A stretch of 64,000 nt of DNA from Candidatus Chlorobium masyuteum (lineage in GTDB: Bacteria; Bacteroidota; Chlorobiia; Chlorobiales; Chlorobiaceae): assembly GCF_011601315.1 (NCBI RefSeq), contig NZ_JAAORA010000001.1:512001-576000 (forward strand), read 5' to 3'. Below the pieces are notes generated by a model. That model ran no database searches, was not told the DNA's origin, and saw nothing but the letters and a program-made list of their open reading frames with translations. Below, piece by piece: positions 12,837-23,236 of the stretch. The first letter of the stretch is position 1. The number at the start of each line of letters is the position of its first letter. A program made the position numbers and the translations under genes.

Positions 12837-12944
12837 AATAAATCCGAAATGCAATAATTAATCCGACTATCCGAAATCTGAAAAGGCATGTAATGTAAAT
12901 AATAAAGATCAAAGAATCAACATCAAGATCACTTATTTCGGCAC

Positions 12945-13163
12945 TTATTTGTATCGATAGGTGATCCGTCCTTTTGATATATCGTATGGAGATATCTGTA
13001 CTTTCACCTTGTCACCGGGCAGAATCCTGATATAGTGCATCCTGATTTTTCCGGAAACATGCGCCAGGACTTCAAGACTGTTTTCAAGCTTTACCTTGAA
13101 CTGCGCATTTGGAAGCGCCTCCAGAATTACGCCTTCAATCTCTATTGCTTCTTCCTTGGCCAA
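12945..13163 (-). CDS. infA: Translation initiation factor IF-1 (TTG start)
   Basis: OB-fold factor that binds the 30S A site during initiation. I place the start at the TTG at 13163, giving 72 residues [20 protein letters not shown]..., the standard length and start. AAAGGAGAG lies 6 nt upstream of that TTG. A longer frame beginning with a TTG at 13202 that overlaps the map stop adds 13 unlike residues. The C-terminus [12 protein letters not shown] is typical. The gene follows map by about 35 nt, and 108 nt separate it from rpmJ. Confidence 0.93.
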   Translation of the reverse strand: MAKEEAIEIEGVILEALPNAQFKVKLENSLEVLAHVSGKIRMHYIRILPGDKVKVQISPYDISKGRITYRYK

Positions 13164-13198
13164 ATTATTCTCTCCTTTGTTCTGTTCTGTTTTTTGCC

Positions 13199-13996
13199 TC
13201 AAGCCTCTTCAGCATTGAGAAAAGTGCGGGTCAGCACTTCTGCTTTTCCCGGCCTGACAACTATCGTATGTTCAAAATGTGCTGCGTGCTTTCCATCCTC
13301 TGTCACAGCAACCCATCCACCCCTGCGGCTGACAGCTTTGCGTGACCGGCCGAGGGCGATCATCGGTTCAATAGCCAGTGTCATGCCTTCACGAAGCGGC
13401 ACTCCGGTATGCTTCTTTCCATAATTCGGTACAGCCGGATCCTCGTGCAATTCACTGCCAATGCCGTGCCCGACCATATTCTCTATAACACTGAACCCGA
13501 ATGAACGGGCATAATCCTCAATAGCTGATGAGATATCATGAAGACGGTTACCCGTTACTGCCATGGCAATCCCCCGTTCAAGGCACTCCCTGGTAACATC
13601 TACAAGCTGCTGTACCTTCTCGTCAATAACGCCAAGCACAAATGTTCTTGCGGCATCTCCGTGATAGCCACCCTTATAGGCACCACAGTCAACCGAGACA
13701 ATATCACCCTCCCTTACTACACGCTTCTGGCTTGGTACTCCGTGAACAACCTCTTCATTGATCGATACACAAAGCGTTGCCGGATAGGGGGTCACATCGG
13801 GATCGCCTTTCGGAGCATAATTGAGAAAGCTTGGCACTCCATTATGATCCCTGATAAACTCCTCCGCCATAGCATCAAGCTGCTTGGTGGTCATTCCCGG
13901 CTGTATTTCCCGCTCAAGAAGATCAAGAGCTTTTGCCACAAGGGCTCCGGACTCTCTCATCAACTCAATTTCGCGTTCGCTTTTAATCGTGATCAT
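13199..13996 (-). CDS. map: Methionine aminopeptidase, type I
   Basis: Removes the initiator methionine from nascent proteins. It has 265 residues. The metal ligands of the pita-bread fold are seen in order: Asp in [19 protein letters not shown] (two Asp), His in [14 protein letters not shown], Glu in AIEPMIALG and the last Glu in [20 protein letters not shown]. There is no N-terminal extension. Its position between secY and infA is classical. Confidence 0.96.
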   Translation of the reverse strand: MITIKSEREIELMRESGALVAKALDLLEREIQPGMTTKQLDAMAEEFIRDHNGVPSFLNYAPKGDPDVTPYPATLCVSINEEVVHGVPSQKRVVREGDIVSVDCGAYKGGYHGDAARTFVLGVIDEKVQQLVDVTRECLERGIAMAVTGNRLHDISSAIEDYARSFGFSVIENMVGHGIGSELHEDPAVPNYGKKHTGVPLREGMTLAIEPMIALGRSRKAVSRRGGWVAVTEDGKHAAHFEHTIVVRPGKAEVLTRTFLNAEEA

Positions 13997-14010
13997 ATAG
14001 TATATCGGGC

Positions 14011-15342
14011 TTACCTGCCCTGTCGTCCGCGGGTTTTACCTGACTTCATGAAGCCGTCATAATGACGCATGAGCAGATGGCTTTCAACCTGCTGGAGAGT
14101 ATCAAGTCCGACACCGACAATAATCAAAAGACTTGTACCGCCGAAAAACTGTGCGAATCCGGGTGTCACGTTACCGAACTTTGTAAGAAAAGTCGGAAGA
14201 ATAGCGATAATTGCAAGCGATATGGCACCAGGCAGAGTAATACGGGTGAGGATATTATCAATAAACTCAGCCGTGCCTTTTCCGGGCCGTACACCGGGAA
14301 TGAAACCTCCCTGGCGACGCATGGTATCGGCAACCTCCTTGGGGTTGAACGCTATAGCTGTATAAAAATAGGTAAAGAAAACAATCATGGTACCAAACAT
14401 GAGTGCATACCACCAGGAATCATAGGCAAATACCGTGGCAATTTTCTGCATGACCTCACTGTCAGGAAAGAAAGAGACAAAGGTTCCGGGAAGGAACATA
14501 ATCGACTGGGCGAAAATGATCGGCATGACTCCGGCGGTATTGATCCTCATGGGTATATACTGTGTGCTTCCGCCATAAACCTTGCGCCCGACAACACGCT
14601 TTGCATGCTGAACAGGAATGCGCCGGGTTCCAACGGTAAGGACAACAACAAAAGCCACGATGGCGGCCATCATGGCAAGAATGATGATTTCAATAATCCA
14701 GTTCTTGCTTCCGAGCGATACTGAACGGAACTCTGCAACAAGCGCTTGTGGAAATCTGGCAAGAATACCGATCATGATAATGAGCGATATGCCGTTACCA
14801 ATACCACGTTCAGTAATCTTCTCACCGAGCCACATCACAAAAACCGTTGCTGATGTAAGAAGAATAACTGCGGTTATGGTAAAGAAAATACCGGGATCCG
14901 GAACAACTATCTTTCCGAATGATGACGGACTGGAGAGGCTCACGCTGACACCCCATGACTGAAGTGCTGCAATCAGAACTGTGCCGTATCTTGTCATCTG
15001 GCTGATTTTCTGGCGCCCATCCTCTCCCTCTTTCTGCAGTTTCTGGAAATAAGGGGTAACCGCACCGAGAAGCTGAACAATAATCGATGCTGAAATGTAC
15101 GGCATAATGCCGAGAGAGAAGATCGATGCCCTTGCGAAAGCACCGCCTACAAAAAGATCAAAGAGTCCGAAGAGATCGTTGGAGTGGGCTTGTGATGCGC
15201 CTGATACAGCAGACGCATCTACACCGGGAATAGTAATGTGAGATCCAAGCCTGTAAACAAATAACAGAAGAAGCGTATAAAGGATCCTCTGACGAAGTTC
15301 AGGGATTTTATTTATGTTGCTTATACTTTCAGTAAGCTTCAT
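14011..15342 (-). CDS. secY: Preprotein translocase subunit SecY
   Basis: Central membrane channel of the Sec translocon, 443 residues. It starts MKLTESISNINKIPELRQRI, with the first membrane helix at about residues 20-40. About ten hydrophobic helices follow. Family stretches include GIMPYISASIIVQLLG and ERGIGNGISLIIMIGI, with ADTMRRQGGFIPGVRPGK near residue 340. It starts 18 nt after the rplO stop, and map follows after 14 nt. Confidence 0.97.
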   Translation of the reverse strand: MKLTESISNINKIPELRQRILYTLLLLFVYRLGSHITIPGVDASAVSGASQAHSNDLFGLFDLFVGGAFARASIFSLGIMPYISASIIVQLLGAVTPYFQKLQKEGEDGRQKISQMTRYGTVLIAALQSWGVSVSLSSPSSFGKIVVPDPGIFFTITAVILLTSATVFVMWLGEKITERGIGNGISLIIMIGILARFPQALVAEFRSVSLGSKNWIIEIIILAMMAAIVAFVVVLTVGTRRIPVQHAKRVVGRKVYGGSTQYIPMRINTAGVMPIIFAQSIMFLPGTFVSFFPDSEVMQKIATVFAYDSWWYALMFGTMIVFFTYFYTAIAFNPKEVADTMRRQGGFIPGVRPGKGTAEFIDNILTRITLPGAISLAIIAILPTFLTKFGNVTPGFAQFFGGTSLLIIVGVGLDTLQQVESHLLMRHYDGFMKSGKTRGRQGR

Positions 15343-15360
15343 AGCGGCCTTTTAACAGAT

Positions 15361-15918
15361 TCAGGGCTTTGTGGATTTTTTGGCTCTCTTGACCAGCTTA
15401 GCCTTTGGTTTCAAGAGGGCATCTTCTACCGAAAGATCCCTGACTTTTGATGCTTCTTCAAGGGTACGGAATGCCTTTACCGCTTTACCGCCGGCGGCCG
15501 TTATTTTTTCCTCTGCACTTTTGCTGAAAGCATGTGCAGTGATAGTAACAGCACTGGTCAGTTCTCCATTTCCGAGAATCTTGAAATAATCTGCGTTGCT
15601 GGCATGAAGAAGTGCCTTGAGATCAAGGACGGTAATCTCTTTTTCGATGAGACCGTCTTCAATCCATTTATTAATCTGGGTAAGATTGACCGTACTGACC
15701 GGCTTTCTGTCTATCGGTGTGAAGCCGAATTTAGGCAGCCTGCGATAGACAGGTACCTGTCCACCCTCCATAATCGGTCTTTTGTAGCCGCTTCTGGCCT
15801 GCTGACCCTTGTTACCTTTGCCCGCTGTAGTTCCATTACCTGAACCCTGACCGCGGCCGACACGTTTAGTTGCTTTAACAGCGCCACCTTTTGCTGGACG
15901 AAGTGAGCTTAAATCCAT
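15361..15918 (-). CDS. rplO: 50S ribosomal protein L15
   Basis: Late-assembly large-subunit protein. It has 185 residues, longer than the ~145 of E. coli because of a Lys-rich C-terminal extension (ending KLVKRAKKSTKP). The N-terminus has the Gly/Arg-rich GRGQGSGNGTTAGKGNKGQQ typical of L15. It lies between rpmD and secY. Confidence 0.96.
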   Translation of the reverse strand: MDLSSLRPAKGGAVKATKRVGRGQGSGNGTTAGKGNKGQQARSGYKRPIMEGGQVPVYRRLPKFGFTPIDRKPVSTVNLTQINKWIEDGLIEKEITVLDLKALLHASNADYFKILGNGELTSAVTITAHAFSKSAEEKITAAGGKAVKAFRTLEEASKVRDLSVEDALLKPKAKLVKRAKKSTKP

Positions 15919-15951
15919 GGTTTCAATTCCCGACTTGCTATTAGTAAAATC

Positions 15952-16137
15952 TTAGACTTCTTCAACCTTCACAAGGTGCTGAACAACCCTGATCTGTCCT
16001 CTTGTGCAGGGATTATCCTGCCGGTCTACATGGTAGTTTGGTCTGCCAAGTCCAAGTGCCTTGATGGTAGCCTTCTGCTTTTTGGTACCACCGATAATGC
16101 TGCGCACCTGGGTAATCTTTATTTTTTTCTCACTCAT
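15952..16137 (-). CDS. rpmD: 50S ribosomal protein L30
   Basis: Small large-subunit protein. The ATG at 16137 gives 61 residues (MSEKKIKITQVRSIIGG...), the family length. A longer in-frame start at 16164 would overlap the rpsE stop and adds nine basic residues. IGGTKKQKATIKALGLGRPN is the family signature. It lies between rpsE and rplO. Confidence 0.95.
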   Translation of the reverse strand: MSEKKIKITQVRSIIGGTKKQKATIKALGLGRPNYHVDRQDNPCTRGQIRVVQHLVKVEEV

Positions 16138-16153
16138 GATCACACTCTTTCGT

Positions 16154-16672
16154 TTAGCTTTCAAAAACCTCTTTCAGGCTCTTTGACCGTCTCTCTCCAA
16201 CATCATAAGCATCAGATATACTCTGCAAGCCCAGGATTGCTGCTTTAACCACGTTGTGGGGGTTCGATGAACCAAGCGATTTGGTCAGAATATCATGGAT
16301 ACCAGCCATTTCAAGAACAGCTCTTACTGCTCCACCGGCAATAAGACCGGTACCGGGTGTTGCCGGCTTCATGAGTACCTTGGCAGATCCGTACTTGGCA
16401 ATGATCTGATGAGGTATTGTTCCCTTGACAATCGGCACCTTGATGACATTTTTCTTGCCATCCTCAACACCTTTTGCAATTGCATCCTGAACTTCATTAG
16501 CCTTTCCAAGCCCGTAGCCTACATGTCCCTCTTTATCACCAACGACAACAATTGCATTGAATCCGAAGCGTTTACCGCCTTTCACAACTTTTGCAGTCCT
16601 GTTGATATGTACCAGCTTCTCTTTCAGATTTAACTCACCGGGTCTGATACTCTTAGCAGATGTTTTCGCCAT
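16154..16672 (-). CDS. rpsE: 30S ribosomal protein S5
   Basis: Decoding-fidelity protein of the small subunit, 172 residues. The S5 double-stranded RNA-binding domain is at about residues 17-80 ([37 protein letters not shown]). The C-terminal domain contains [19 protein letters not shown] and [13 protein letters not shown]. It follows rplR by 22 nt. Confidence 0.97.
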   Translation of the reverse strand: MAKTSAKSIRPGELNLKEKLVHINRTAKVVKGGKRFGFNAIVVVGDKEGHVGYGLGKANEVQDAIAKGVEDGKKNVIKVPIVKGTIPHQIIAKYGSAKVLMKPATPGTGLIAGGAVRAVLEMAGIHDILTKSLGSSNPHNVVKAAILGLQSISDAYDVGERRSKSLKEVFES

Positions 16673-16694
16673 TTACCTATCTCTTTGAAAGTTT

Positions 16695-17054
16695 TTAAAA
16701 GATCAGTCCTGCTTCTCTCGCACCATCAGCCAACGCTTTGACTCTGCCGTGATAACGAAAACCATTCCTGTCAAACACTACATTTGTTATTCCTGCTGCG
16801 AGCGCTTTCTCTCCGATCTGCTTTCCGATGGTGCGGCAGCGGTCAGACTTGGAGCCCTGCAACTCTTTGTTCTCCTTCGACAAGGTTGAAACGGCCACCA
16901 GGGTTTTGCCGTTCACATCGTCTATCAACTGTGCGTATATCTGGGAAAGGCTACGGTAGACACAAAGTCTCGGCTTTGCCTGTGATCCCTGGACACTGCT
17001 TCTGCTTCTGTCCTTGATTTTCTGCCTCCGGGAGGCTTTATCGATTTGACTCAT
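16695..17054 (-). CDS. rplR: 50S ribosomal protein L18
   Basis: 5S rRNA-binding protein. With the ATG at 17054 it has 119 residues, beginning [20 protein letters not shown]. An in-frame ATG at 17108 would add 18 residues that other L18 proteins lack, so the internal start is preferred; it has AAGAGA just upstream. The conserved [24 protein letters not shown] forms the C-terminus. Confidence 0.93.
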   Translation of the reverse strand: MSQIDKASRRQKIKDRSRSSVQGSQAKPRLCVYRSLSQIYAQLIDDVNGKTLVAVSTLSKENKELQGSKSDRCRTIGKQIGEKALAAGITNVVFDRNGFRYHGRVKALADGAREAGLIF

Positions 17055-17111
17055 TCTCTTGAACCGTTGTATAATGTTATTGCGTAAATTCCTGAACGCT
17101 TCATTCAACCC

Positions 17112-17651
17112 TTACTTGCCTGCAGCCTTTCCTTCCTTGCGGCGAATCACTTCCCCTTCATACTTGATACCCTTGCCGCGATATGGCTCCGGCTTCCTGA
17201 ATGAGCGGATCTTGGCAGCAATCTGACCTACAAGAGCTTTATCAATACCACTGATAAGAATGGTTGTCTGATCCGGCACCTCAATTTTGATCTCGTCAGG
17301 AGCCTTGAAATAGATCATGTGTGAATAGCCAAGTGTGAGAGCAAGAAGATCGTTCTTCAGTTCCGCACGGTATCCTACACCTGATATTTCAAGCTTCCTC
17401 GTAAAGCCTTTGGTCACACCATCGATCATGTTGCTGATCAGCTGGCGATAAAGACCATGCTGTGCCTTGGCCTTCTTGCTCTCATCAATGCGCTGAACTG
17501 TAACAATACCGCCATCCTGTGTAACGATAACCTGATCGGTAAGCTGCTGTTCAAGAGCACCTTTCGGTCCTGATACCCTGACGCTTGACTCACTGATCTC
17601 TATCTTCGCCTGATTGCTCAGGGGTATTGGCATTTTTCCTATTCTTGACAT
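17112..17651 (-). CDS. rplF: 50S ribosomal protein L6
   Basis: Large-subunit protein near the factor-binding site, 179 residues, starting MSRIGKMPIPLSNQAKIEIS. The C-terminal signature PEPYRGKGIKYEGEVIRRKE is present. It lies 28 nt after the rpsH stop in the spc cluster. Confidence 0.97.
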   Translation of the reverse strand: MSRIGKMPIPLSNQAKIEISESSVRVSGPKGALEQQLTDQVIVTQDGGIVTVQRIDESKKAKAQHGLYRQLISNMIDGVTKGFTRKLEISGVGYRAELKNDLLALTLGYSHMIYFKAPDEIKIEVPDQTTILISGIDKALVGQIAAKIRSFRKPEPYRGKGIKYEGEVIRRKEGKAAGK

Positions 17652-17679
17652 GGTATTCTAATGCTCTTTGACTTATGAA

Positions 17680-18075
17680 TTAATAGATACGGAACAGGAT
17701 TTCACCACCAACACCCTGTACACGAGCCTCTTTATCAGTGATAACACCTTTCGATGATGAAAGGATGTAGAGTCCAAGACCGCCAAGATATTTTTTGATA
17801 TCCTTTCCGTCATAGACACGACGACCCGGCTTGCTGACCCTCGTAATTTCCTTGATCGCCGGATCACCTTGAGCAGTGTACTTCAGGTCAACACGGATAA
17901 AAGGAAACTTTTCAGCGGTAATAACCGTGAAGTTCTTGATGTATCCTTTTTCAAGAAGCAGTTGCGAGATATTCTCTCTAAGCTTCGAATACGGGATATC
18001 GGTCGTTTTATTTTTTGCTCTCCCCGCATTTCTGATCCGGGTGATATAATCTGCTACAGAATCCGTTACAGGCAT
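17680..18075 (-). CDS. rpsH: 30S ribosomal protein S8
   Basis: 16S rRNA central-domain binding protein and, in E. coli, the repressor of the spc operon. It has 131 residues. Signatures are [16 protein letters not shown] near the N-terminus and [20 protein letters not shown] near the C-terminus. It follows rpsN. Confidence 0.97.
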   Translation of the reverse strand: MPVTDSVADYITRIRNAGRAKNKTTDIPYSKLRENISQLLLEKGYIKNFTVITAEKFPFIRVDLKYTAQGDPAIKEITRVSKPGRRVYDGKDIKKYLGGLGLYILSSSKGVITDKEARVQGVGGEILFRIY

Positions 18076-18138
18076 AGCTAACGTTGGTTACTTTCGAAAA
18101 TGATCAAATACCTTACTTTTTAAAACAGTCCGGCTGAT

Positions 18139-18408
18139 TTACCAGCTTGCTTTTTTAACACCCGGCAGCTTTCCTTCAAGAGCGAACTTGCGGAACATAT
18201 GCCGGCACAATCCATACTTCTCATATACACCTCTTCCACGGCCGGTAAGCACACAACGGTTACGAACCCTGGTAGCAGAACTGTCTCTCGGCAGTTTGCG
18301 AAGAGCTTCGTAATCACCGGCTTTCAGCAGCTCTTCACGAAGAACAGCATACTTCTCCACAAGCCTTTTCCTCTTTTCGTTCCTTGCTATAACGCTTTTC
18401 TTGGCCAT
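18139..18408 (-). CDS. rpsN: 30S ribosomal protein S14 (long, zinc-free form)
   Basis: Small-subunit head protein, 89 residues, starting [20 protein letters not shown]. It is the longer form without the CxxC zinc pairs. The C-terminal signature [20 protein letters not shown] and a final Lys-Ala-Ser-Trp are present. It lies between rplE and rpsH. Confidence 0.97.
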   Translation of the reverse strand: MAKKSVIARNEKRKRLVEKYAVLREELLKAGDYEALRKLPRDSSATRVRNRCVLTGRGRGVYEKYGLCRHMFRKFALEGKLPGVKKASW

Positions 18409-18424
18409 CTGATTTCTGAATTAT

Positions 18425-19012
18425 TTAGTTGTTCTTCTTTTTGAATGGCATTCCAAGTTCCGAAAGCAGCACGTAAGCCTCTTCGTCTGAAGCGGCTGAA
18501 GTGACAAAGCTGATATCCATTCCGGATATTCTCGGTACTTTATCTATGTCTATTTCCGGAAAAATAATCTGCTCGCGAACACCGATGGTGTAATTGCCAC
18601 GACCATCAAAACTGGTATCGCTCAGACCGCGGAAATCGCGGATCCTCGGAACGGCAAGACTGACAAAACGGTCGAAGAACTCATACATGGCCTTACGACG
18701 AAGTGTAACACGGCATCCGATAGCCTGTCCTTCACGAAGCTTGAAGTTGGATATTGCTTTTCTCGATTTACGGACCTGCGGTTTCTGTCCGGTAATCTGG
18801 GCAAGCTCCTGGATAGCGATTTCGAGCAGCTTCGGCTCGGAGGCAGCTTCACCAACACCGATGTTGATTGAGATTTTTTTAAGCCTCGGTACTCTCATGA
18901 CATTCTTGTACTCAAAGCGCTCGATAAGCTTTGGAGTAACTTTTTCCTTGTAGAAGGTCTCAAGCCTTGCTAATGAAGATCCTTCCGGTGTCGTCTCTTT
19001 GTTCTGGGCCAT
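18425..19012 (-). CDS. rplE: 50S ribosomal protein L5
   Basis: 5S rRNA-binding protein in the central protuberance. It has 195 residues, about 15 longer at the N-terminus than the usual 179-180. The conserved stretches [34 protein letters not shown] and [18 protein letters not shown] are clear. It follows rplX by 57 nt. Confidence 0.97.
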   Translation of the reverse strand: MAQNKETTPEGSSLARLETFYKEKVTPKLIERFEYKNVMRVPRLKKISINIGVGEAASEPKLLEIAIQELAQITGQKPQVRKSRKAISNFKLREGQAIGCRVTLRRKAMYEFFDRFVSLAVPRIRDFRGLSDTSFDGRGNYTIGVREQIIFPEIDIDKVPRISGMDISFVTSAASDEEAYVLLSELGMPFKKKNN

Positions 19013-19069
19013 CGTATTCTTTATCTGTTTACCAGGATGGTCTTGGTCATCCTGTCTTTAGTGGAAAAC

Positions 19070-19312
19070 TTAACTTTTCTTCACGTTGGAAGCATGAATC
19101 GGAAACTCTCTCTCGATAATTGCACCCTGCGGGTTTGACTGGGTCGGACGCGTATGGCGCTTGCGGATATTTACCCCTTCAACAATCACACGGGTTTTCA
19201 ACGGGTAAACTTTCAGAATCTTTCCGCTCTTTCCTTTATCGTTGCCGCTGATAACGACGACTGTGTCGTTCTTTCTGACATGCAGCTTAACCTTTTTAAT
19301 CCCTGTTTTCAT
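19070..19312 (-). CDS. rplX: 50S ribosomal protein L24
   Basis: Assembly initiator of the large subunit with a KOW motif ([20 protein letters not shown], about residues 12-31). It has 80 residues, on the short side for the family (~100). It starts 34 nt downstream of the tRNA-Gly 3' end, on the same strand. Confidence 0.95.
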   Translation of the reverse strand: MKTGIKKVKLHVRKNDTVVVISGNDKGKSGKILKVYPLKTRVIVEGVNIRKRHTRPTQSNPQGAIIEREFPIHASNVKKS

Positions 19313-19346
19313 TTTTCACTTATATGATTGTATTCATAAAATCCTG

Positions 19347-19419
19347 AGCGGGAGACGAGACTCGAACTCGCGACCAACAGCTTGGAAGGCTGTGACTCTA
19401 CCAACTGAGTTACTCCCGC
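19347..19419 (-). tRNA. tRNA-Gly (anticodon TCC)
   Basis: A complete cloverleaf can be folded on the minus strand. The acceptor GCGGGAG pairs with CTCCCGC, the D stem ACTC with GAGT, the anticodon stem ACAGC with GCTGT around loop CTTCCAA (anticodon TCC, reading GGA), and the T stem GCGAG with CTCGT around TTCGAGT. The discriminator is T and no CCA is encoded. It lies inside the spc cluster, 10 nt after the rplN stop and 34 nt before rplX, so it is probably cut out of the ribosomal protein transcript. Confidence 0.96.
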
Positions 19420-19429
19420 CTGTGACACA

Positions 19430-19798
19430 TCAGAGAACCTCTGGTGCCAGCGAAACGATCTTCATATACTTTCTGTCGCGAAGCTCTCTTGCAACAGGTC
19501 CGAAGATACGGGTACCTCTTGGCTCCCCCTGCGCATTGAGAAGAACAACAGCATTTTCGTCAAAACGGATATACGATCCATCCTTTCTTCTCTGTTCCTT
19601 GACGCAGCGTACGACAACAGCCTTGCAGACATCTTTCTTTTTAACTACACCACCAGGCACAGCTGCTTTGACCGATACGATAATCTGATCACCCAATGAG
19701 GCATATCGCCTCCCGGTTCCGCCGAATACATGAATGCAACGAACCTTCTTGGCTCCGCTGTTATCGGCAACAACCAGATTTGTTTCTTTCTGGATCAT
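19430..19798 (-). CDS. rplN: 50S ribosomal protein L14
   Basis: Large-subunit protein at the bridge to the small subunit. It has 122 residues, starts [22 protein letters not shown] and has the signature [21 protein letters not shown] tRNA-Gly gene follows immediately, before rplX. Confidence 0.97.
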   Translation of the reverse strand: MIQKETNLVVADNSGAKKVRCIHVFGGTGRRYASLGDQIIVSVKAAVPGGVVKKKDVCKAVVVRCVKEQRRKDGSYIRFDENAVVLLNAQGEPRGTRIFGPVARELRDRKYMKIVSLAPEVL

Positions 19799-19836
19799 CC
19801 TGTTTCAAACTTTGTTAAATGTATAAAAATCGACTC

Positions 19837-20136
19837 TTACCTGGCTTTTTCGATAATCTCAACCAAACGGCAGCTCTTTCTCTTGCTGAGCGGACGGCAC
19901 TCGACAACCTTTACAAGATCACCGATTCCAGCTTCATTCTTCTCATCATGAGCCATGAGTCTGGTGGTTTTCTTGAAATATTTCTTGTAAACCGGATGCT
20001 GAACCCTGCGCTCGACAACAACGACAATAGCCTTGTCCATCTTGTCACTGACAACCTTGCCTAACCAGCTCTTTTTTCTTCCCCTTACCGCAGCATTCTG
20101 TTCCATAGATGCACTGCCTGTTTTATTTTCTTCCAT
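19837..20136 (-). CDS. rpsQ: 30S ribosomal protein S17
   Basis: Primary 16S rRNA-binding OB-fold protein. I use the ATG at 20136 (99 residues: [16 protein letters not shown]...). Another ATG at 20106 would give 89 residues, and a TTG at 20172 overlapping the rpmC stop would give 111. None has a strong ribosome site. The core [28 protein letters not shown] is diagnostic. The true start is uncertain by 10 residues or so. Confidence 0.93.
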   Translation of the reverse strand: MEENKTGSASMEQNAAVRGRKKSWLGKVVSDKMDKAIVVVVERRVQHPVYKKYFKKTTRLMAHDEKNEAGIGDLVKVVECRPLSKRKSCRLVEIIEKAR

Positions 20137-20168
20137 GTAAGTAAACAGTTTTTTGGTTTGCCTTGCCC

Positions 20169-20375
20169 TCAACCCTTGACCGCTTCAGCGGATGCGAGTT
20201 GATGAAGCCGGGTTTTCATGCGCGCAATATCCCGCTTGGAATTGCGGAAAACCATCGGATTCTGCGGCTGCTCAATAACCTTATAAAAATTGATATCAGC
20301 GACCCGGTCTTCAAGCTCTTTGATCCTGTCGACCAGCTCCTGCTTGCCTAATGCCGCAATTTCATACTTTTTCAT
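20169..20375 (-). CDS. rpmC: 50S ribosomal protein L29
   Basis: Exit-tunnel rim protein that helps dock signal recognition particle and trigger factor. The ATG at 20375 gives 68 residues ([20 protein letters not shown]...), with AGAGGG upstream. A longer in-frame reading to 20471 overlaps the end of rplP and is not L29-like. The conserved [16 protein letters not shown] is present. Confidence 0.94.
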   Translation of the reverse strand: MKKYEIAALGKQELVDRIKELEDRVADINFYKVIEQPQNPMVFRNSKRDIARMKTRLHQLASAEAVKG

Positions 20376-20409
20376 AATATGTAACCCTCTTGTCGAATTA
20401 GTTGCTCGG

Positions 20410-20829
20410 TTAATCTTCGTAATCAGGACGGACAATAAACTTCGTCTTGATCGGCAATTTCTGTGCTGCAAGTCTGAAAGCCTCGGTTGCTACCTCTCTT
20501 GGTACACCATCAGCTTCAAACATGATTCTGCCTGGCTTGACAACCGCTACCCAGAACTCGGGCGAACCTTTACCGGAACCCATTCGGGTTTCAGCAGCTT
20601 TCTTGGTTACCGGTTTATCAGGGAAAATTCTGATCCAGATTTTACCATCCCTCTTCATGAATCTGGTCATTGCCACACGTGCAGCTTCAATCTGACGGCT
20701 GGTAATCCAAGCGGACTCAATAGCCTTTAAACCGAAAGAACCGAAAGTTACCAATGTTCCTCTGCCGGAATTGCCCTTCATCCGGCCTCTCATTGTCTTT
20801 CTATATTTGACTCTCTTTGGCATTAACAT
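20410..20829 (-). CDS. rplP: 50S ribosomal protein L16
   Basis: Large-subunit protein at the A site. It has 139 residues, starts [20 protein letters not shown], and has [17 protein letters not shown] and [19 protein letters not shown]. It is in the standard S10-cluster position between rpsC and rpmC. Confidence 0.97.
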   Translation of the reverse strand: MLMPKRVKYRKTMRGRMKGNSGRGTLVTFGSFGLKAIESAWITSRQIEAARVAMTRFMKRDGKIWIRIFPDKPVTKKAAETRMGSGKGSPEFWVAVVKPGRIMFEADGVPREVATEAFRLAAQKLPIKTKFIVRPDYED

Positions 20830-20871
20830 ACCGGCGACTCCATTCGTTTTCTGATTTGTTGGTACTTGTAA

Positions 20872-21627
20872 TTATGCTCGCTTGGTGCGACGACGGCGTT
20901 TACTGTTACGACCATCGCGATTTCTTGCACCGGCATCATTGCGTCTCTCCTTGATTCTCTTCAGCTCATCCTCTTCAATAGCATCAATACGCTGAACAAG
21001 TACCTCACCTTTATAAACCCAGACCTTTATACCGATGGTACCGGCAATGGTATGTGCAGTGACACTTGCATAATCAACATTGGCACGAATAGTATGGAGC
21101 GGAATCTTGCCTTCCTTGTACTGCTCAGCACGGGCAATTTCAGCACCGCCAAGACGCCCTGCACAACGGATTCTGACTCCTTCAGCTCCGGAACGCATAG
21201 CCTGCTGTATAGCCTGTTTCATCGCCCTTCTGAAAGAGACACGGTTTTCAAGCTGATAGGCAATGTTGTCGCCGATAAGCTGTGCTTCGATCTCGGGCTT
21301 GACGACTTCAACAACATCAATTTTCACCTCTTTACCGGTGATACGGCTCAGTTCCTGTGAGAGATTATTGATCTCTTCGCCTTTTCTTCCAACCACTGCA
21401 CCCGGACGGGCTGCATAGATATTGATCTTGACATGCTTTGTCGTTCTCTCTATAACGATACGGGCAATACCGGCTCTCTCTCTTTTCAGTCTTGCAATAA
21501 CATAGTTACGGATAACATGATCCTGTTTGATCTTTTCAGATATAACAGGGCTGTCATCATACCAGCGTGAGGTCCAGTCCCTTATAATTCCAAGCCTGAA
21601 TCCAGTAGGATTAACTTTCTGACCCAA
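20872..21627 (-). CDS. rpsC: 30S ribosomal protein S3
   Basis: mRNA entry-channel protein, 251 residues. It starts [18 protein letters not shown], has a KH domain (about residues 40-110, [18 protein letters not shown]) and the C-terminal domain [17 protein letters not shown]. The tail is Arg-rich. It follows rplV by 15 nt. Confidence 0.97.
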   Translation of the reverse strand: MGQKVNPTGFRLGIIRDWTSRWYDDSPVISEKIKQDHVIRNYVIARLKRERAGIARIVIERTTKHVKINIYAARPGAVVGRKGEEINNLSQELSRITGKEVKIDVVEVVKPEIEAQLIGDNIAYQLENRVSFRRAMKQAIQQAMRSGAEGVRIRCAGRLGGAEIARAEQYKEGKIPLHTIRANVDYASVTAHTIAGTIGIKVWVYKGEVLVQRIDAIEEDELKRIKERRNDAGARNRDGRNSKRRRRTKRA

Positions 21628-21642
21628 TGCGCTCTCCTTATT

Positions 21643-22002
21643 TTATTTAGTTACTGGATTTTTAACCTTATCAATGACAATCGTCAGATGATTCGATCTT
21701 TTGCGAATCCTGTATGCCCGGCCCATAGGAGCTGGAAGCATTCTTTTCAGTGTCGTTCCCTGATCAACAAATATAGCCTTGACGAATAGCTCCTGATCAC
21801 TGACCCGCTCATCGGGATTCAGCTGCGCATAATTTGCAACGGCTGACTTGAGCGTCTGCATGAGATTGCGTGACGCCGACTTTGTTGAGTTGAGCAGAAT
21901 GGCCTTTGCCAGATCGACCTGCTTGCCTCGAACAAGACCAGCCACAAGACGCATCTTTCTTGGCGATGTTGGCGTGTGCCGTAAAATTGCTTTAGCTTCC
22001 AT
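21643..22002 (-). CDS. rplV: 50S ribosomal protein L22
   Basis: Exit-tunnel protein, 119 residues, starting [20 protein letters not shown]. The C-terminal hairpin and signature [21 protein letters not shown] are clear. It lies between rpsS and rpsC. Confidence 0.97.
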   Translation of the reverse strand: MEAKAILRHTPTSPRKMRLVAGLVRGKQVDLAKAILLNSTKSASRNLMQTLKSAVANYAQLNPDERVSDQELFVKAIFVDQGTTLKRMLPAPMGRAYRIRKRSNHLTIVIDKVKNPVTK

Positions 22003-22032
22003 TATAATCTTTACCCTTTCGCGTTATTCAAT

Positions 22033-22332
22033 TTATTTTTTCCTTGGAGCCGAGCCGCCTTTTTCAGCCTTACCACCACCAGCATGGCCGCGAAACGTTC
22101 TTGTCGGGGAAAACTCTCCAAGCTTATGACCTACCATATTATCACCAACGTAGACCGGGACATGACTTTTGCCGTTGTGTACAGCAATCGTGTGACCTAC
22201 AAAATCAGGCGAAATCATTGTACTTCTGGACCAGGTTTTGACAACCTTCTTTTCTCCCTTGCTGTTCATGTCAAGGATCCGTTTTTCCAGTTTTATATCA
22301 ATGAACGGTCCCTTTTTAAGTGATCTTGGCAT
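22033..22332 (-). CDS. rpsS: 30S ribosomal protein S19
   Basis: Small-subunit head protein, 99 residues, starting [20 protein letters not shown]. The conserved [24 protein letters not shown] and the signature [16 protein letters not shown] are present. It lies between rplB and rplV. Confidence 0.97.
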   Translation of the reverse strand: MPRSLKKGPFIDIKLEKRILDMNSKGEKKVVKTWSRSTMISPDFVGHTIAVHNGKSHVPVYVGDNMVGHKLGEFSPTRTFRGHAGGGKAEKGGSAPRKK

Positions 22333-22365
22333 AGTTCCTCTGCTTGTTGTTATTAACCCCTATAG

Positions 22366-23205
22366 TTATTTGGCGTTTCTGCCGCGTACAATCAATTTCT
22401 GTGAAGCCTTCTTCTTGTTTCTGGTCTTGAGACCCTTGGCAAGCTGACCCCATGGTGACTTCGGATGCTTGCGTCCACCACCCGACTTCGACTTTCCTTC
22501 ACCACCACCCATCGGATGATCGACCGGGTTCATAGCCATACCTCTTGTCTGCGGGCGAATTCCAAGCCAGCGACTTCTTCCTGCCTTACCGAGAACAATG
22601 TTCTCATGATCGGCATTTCCAAGCACACCAATGGTTGCACGACACTCAACCCTGAGCTTGCGGATTTCACCGGAAGGAAGCTTCAGTGTGACATAATCGC
22701 CTTCACGGGCAGCAAGTACGGCAAATCCACCTGCCGAACGAACAATCTGACCGCCCTTTCCAGCCTTCATCTCAATATTATGAATATCAGTACCAAGCGG
22801 TATGTTTTTCAGCGGCATGGTGTTTCCGGTCTTGATTTCGACCTTCTCTCCGCTCTCCACCTTGTCACCGACATTCAAACCTTTCGGGGCGAGAATATAA
22901 CGTTTTTCTCCATCAATGTAATGCAATAATGCAATTCTTGATGAACGATTCGGATCATACTCAATAGCAGCAACGGTTGCAGGTACGCCATCCTTGTTGC
23001 GTTTGAAATCGATAATCCTGTAATGGCGTTTATGTCCGCCGCCTCTATGCCTTGAGGTTTTGCGTCCCGCAGCATTACGTCCGCCGGATTTCTTTAAGGG
23101 CACAAGCAGGCTTTTTTCAGGCGTGCTTTTTGTGATTTCATCGAATGCAGGGTATGACATAAACCTTGACCCTGGCGTGACCGGCGCTAATTTCCTTATA
23201 GCCAT
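22366..23205 (-). CDS. rplB: 50S ribosomal protein L2
   Basis: Peptidyl-transferase-centre protein, 279 residues, starting [19 protein letters not shown]. The C-terminal signature [18 protein letters not shown] contains the conserved His. It lies between rplW and rpsS in the S10 cluster. Confidence 0.97.
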   Translation of the reverse strand: MAIRKLAPVTPGSRFMSYPAFDEITKSTPEKSLLVPLKKSGGRNAAGRKTSRHRGGGHKRHYRIIDFKRNKDGVPATVAAIEYDPNRSSRIALLHYIDGEKRYILAPKGLNVGDKVESGEKVEIKTGNTMPLKNIPLGTDIHNIEMKAGKGGQIVRSAGGFAVLAAREGDYVTLKLPSGEIRKLRVECRATIGVLGNADHENIVLGKAGRSRWLGIRPQTRGMAMNPVDHPMGGGEGKSKSGGGRKHPKSPWGQLAKGLKTRNKKKASQKLIVRGRNAK

Positions 23206-23236
23206 TTGAATGTATGATCTATCCTTTTATTGATTT

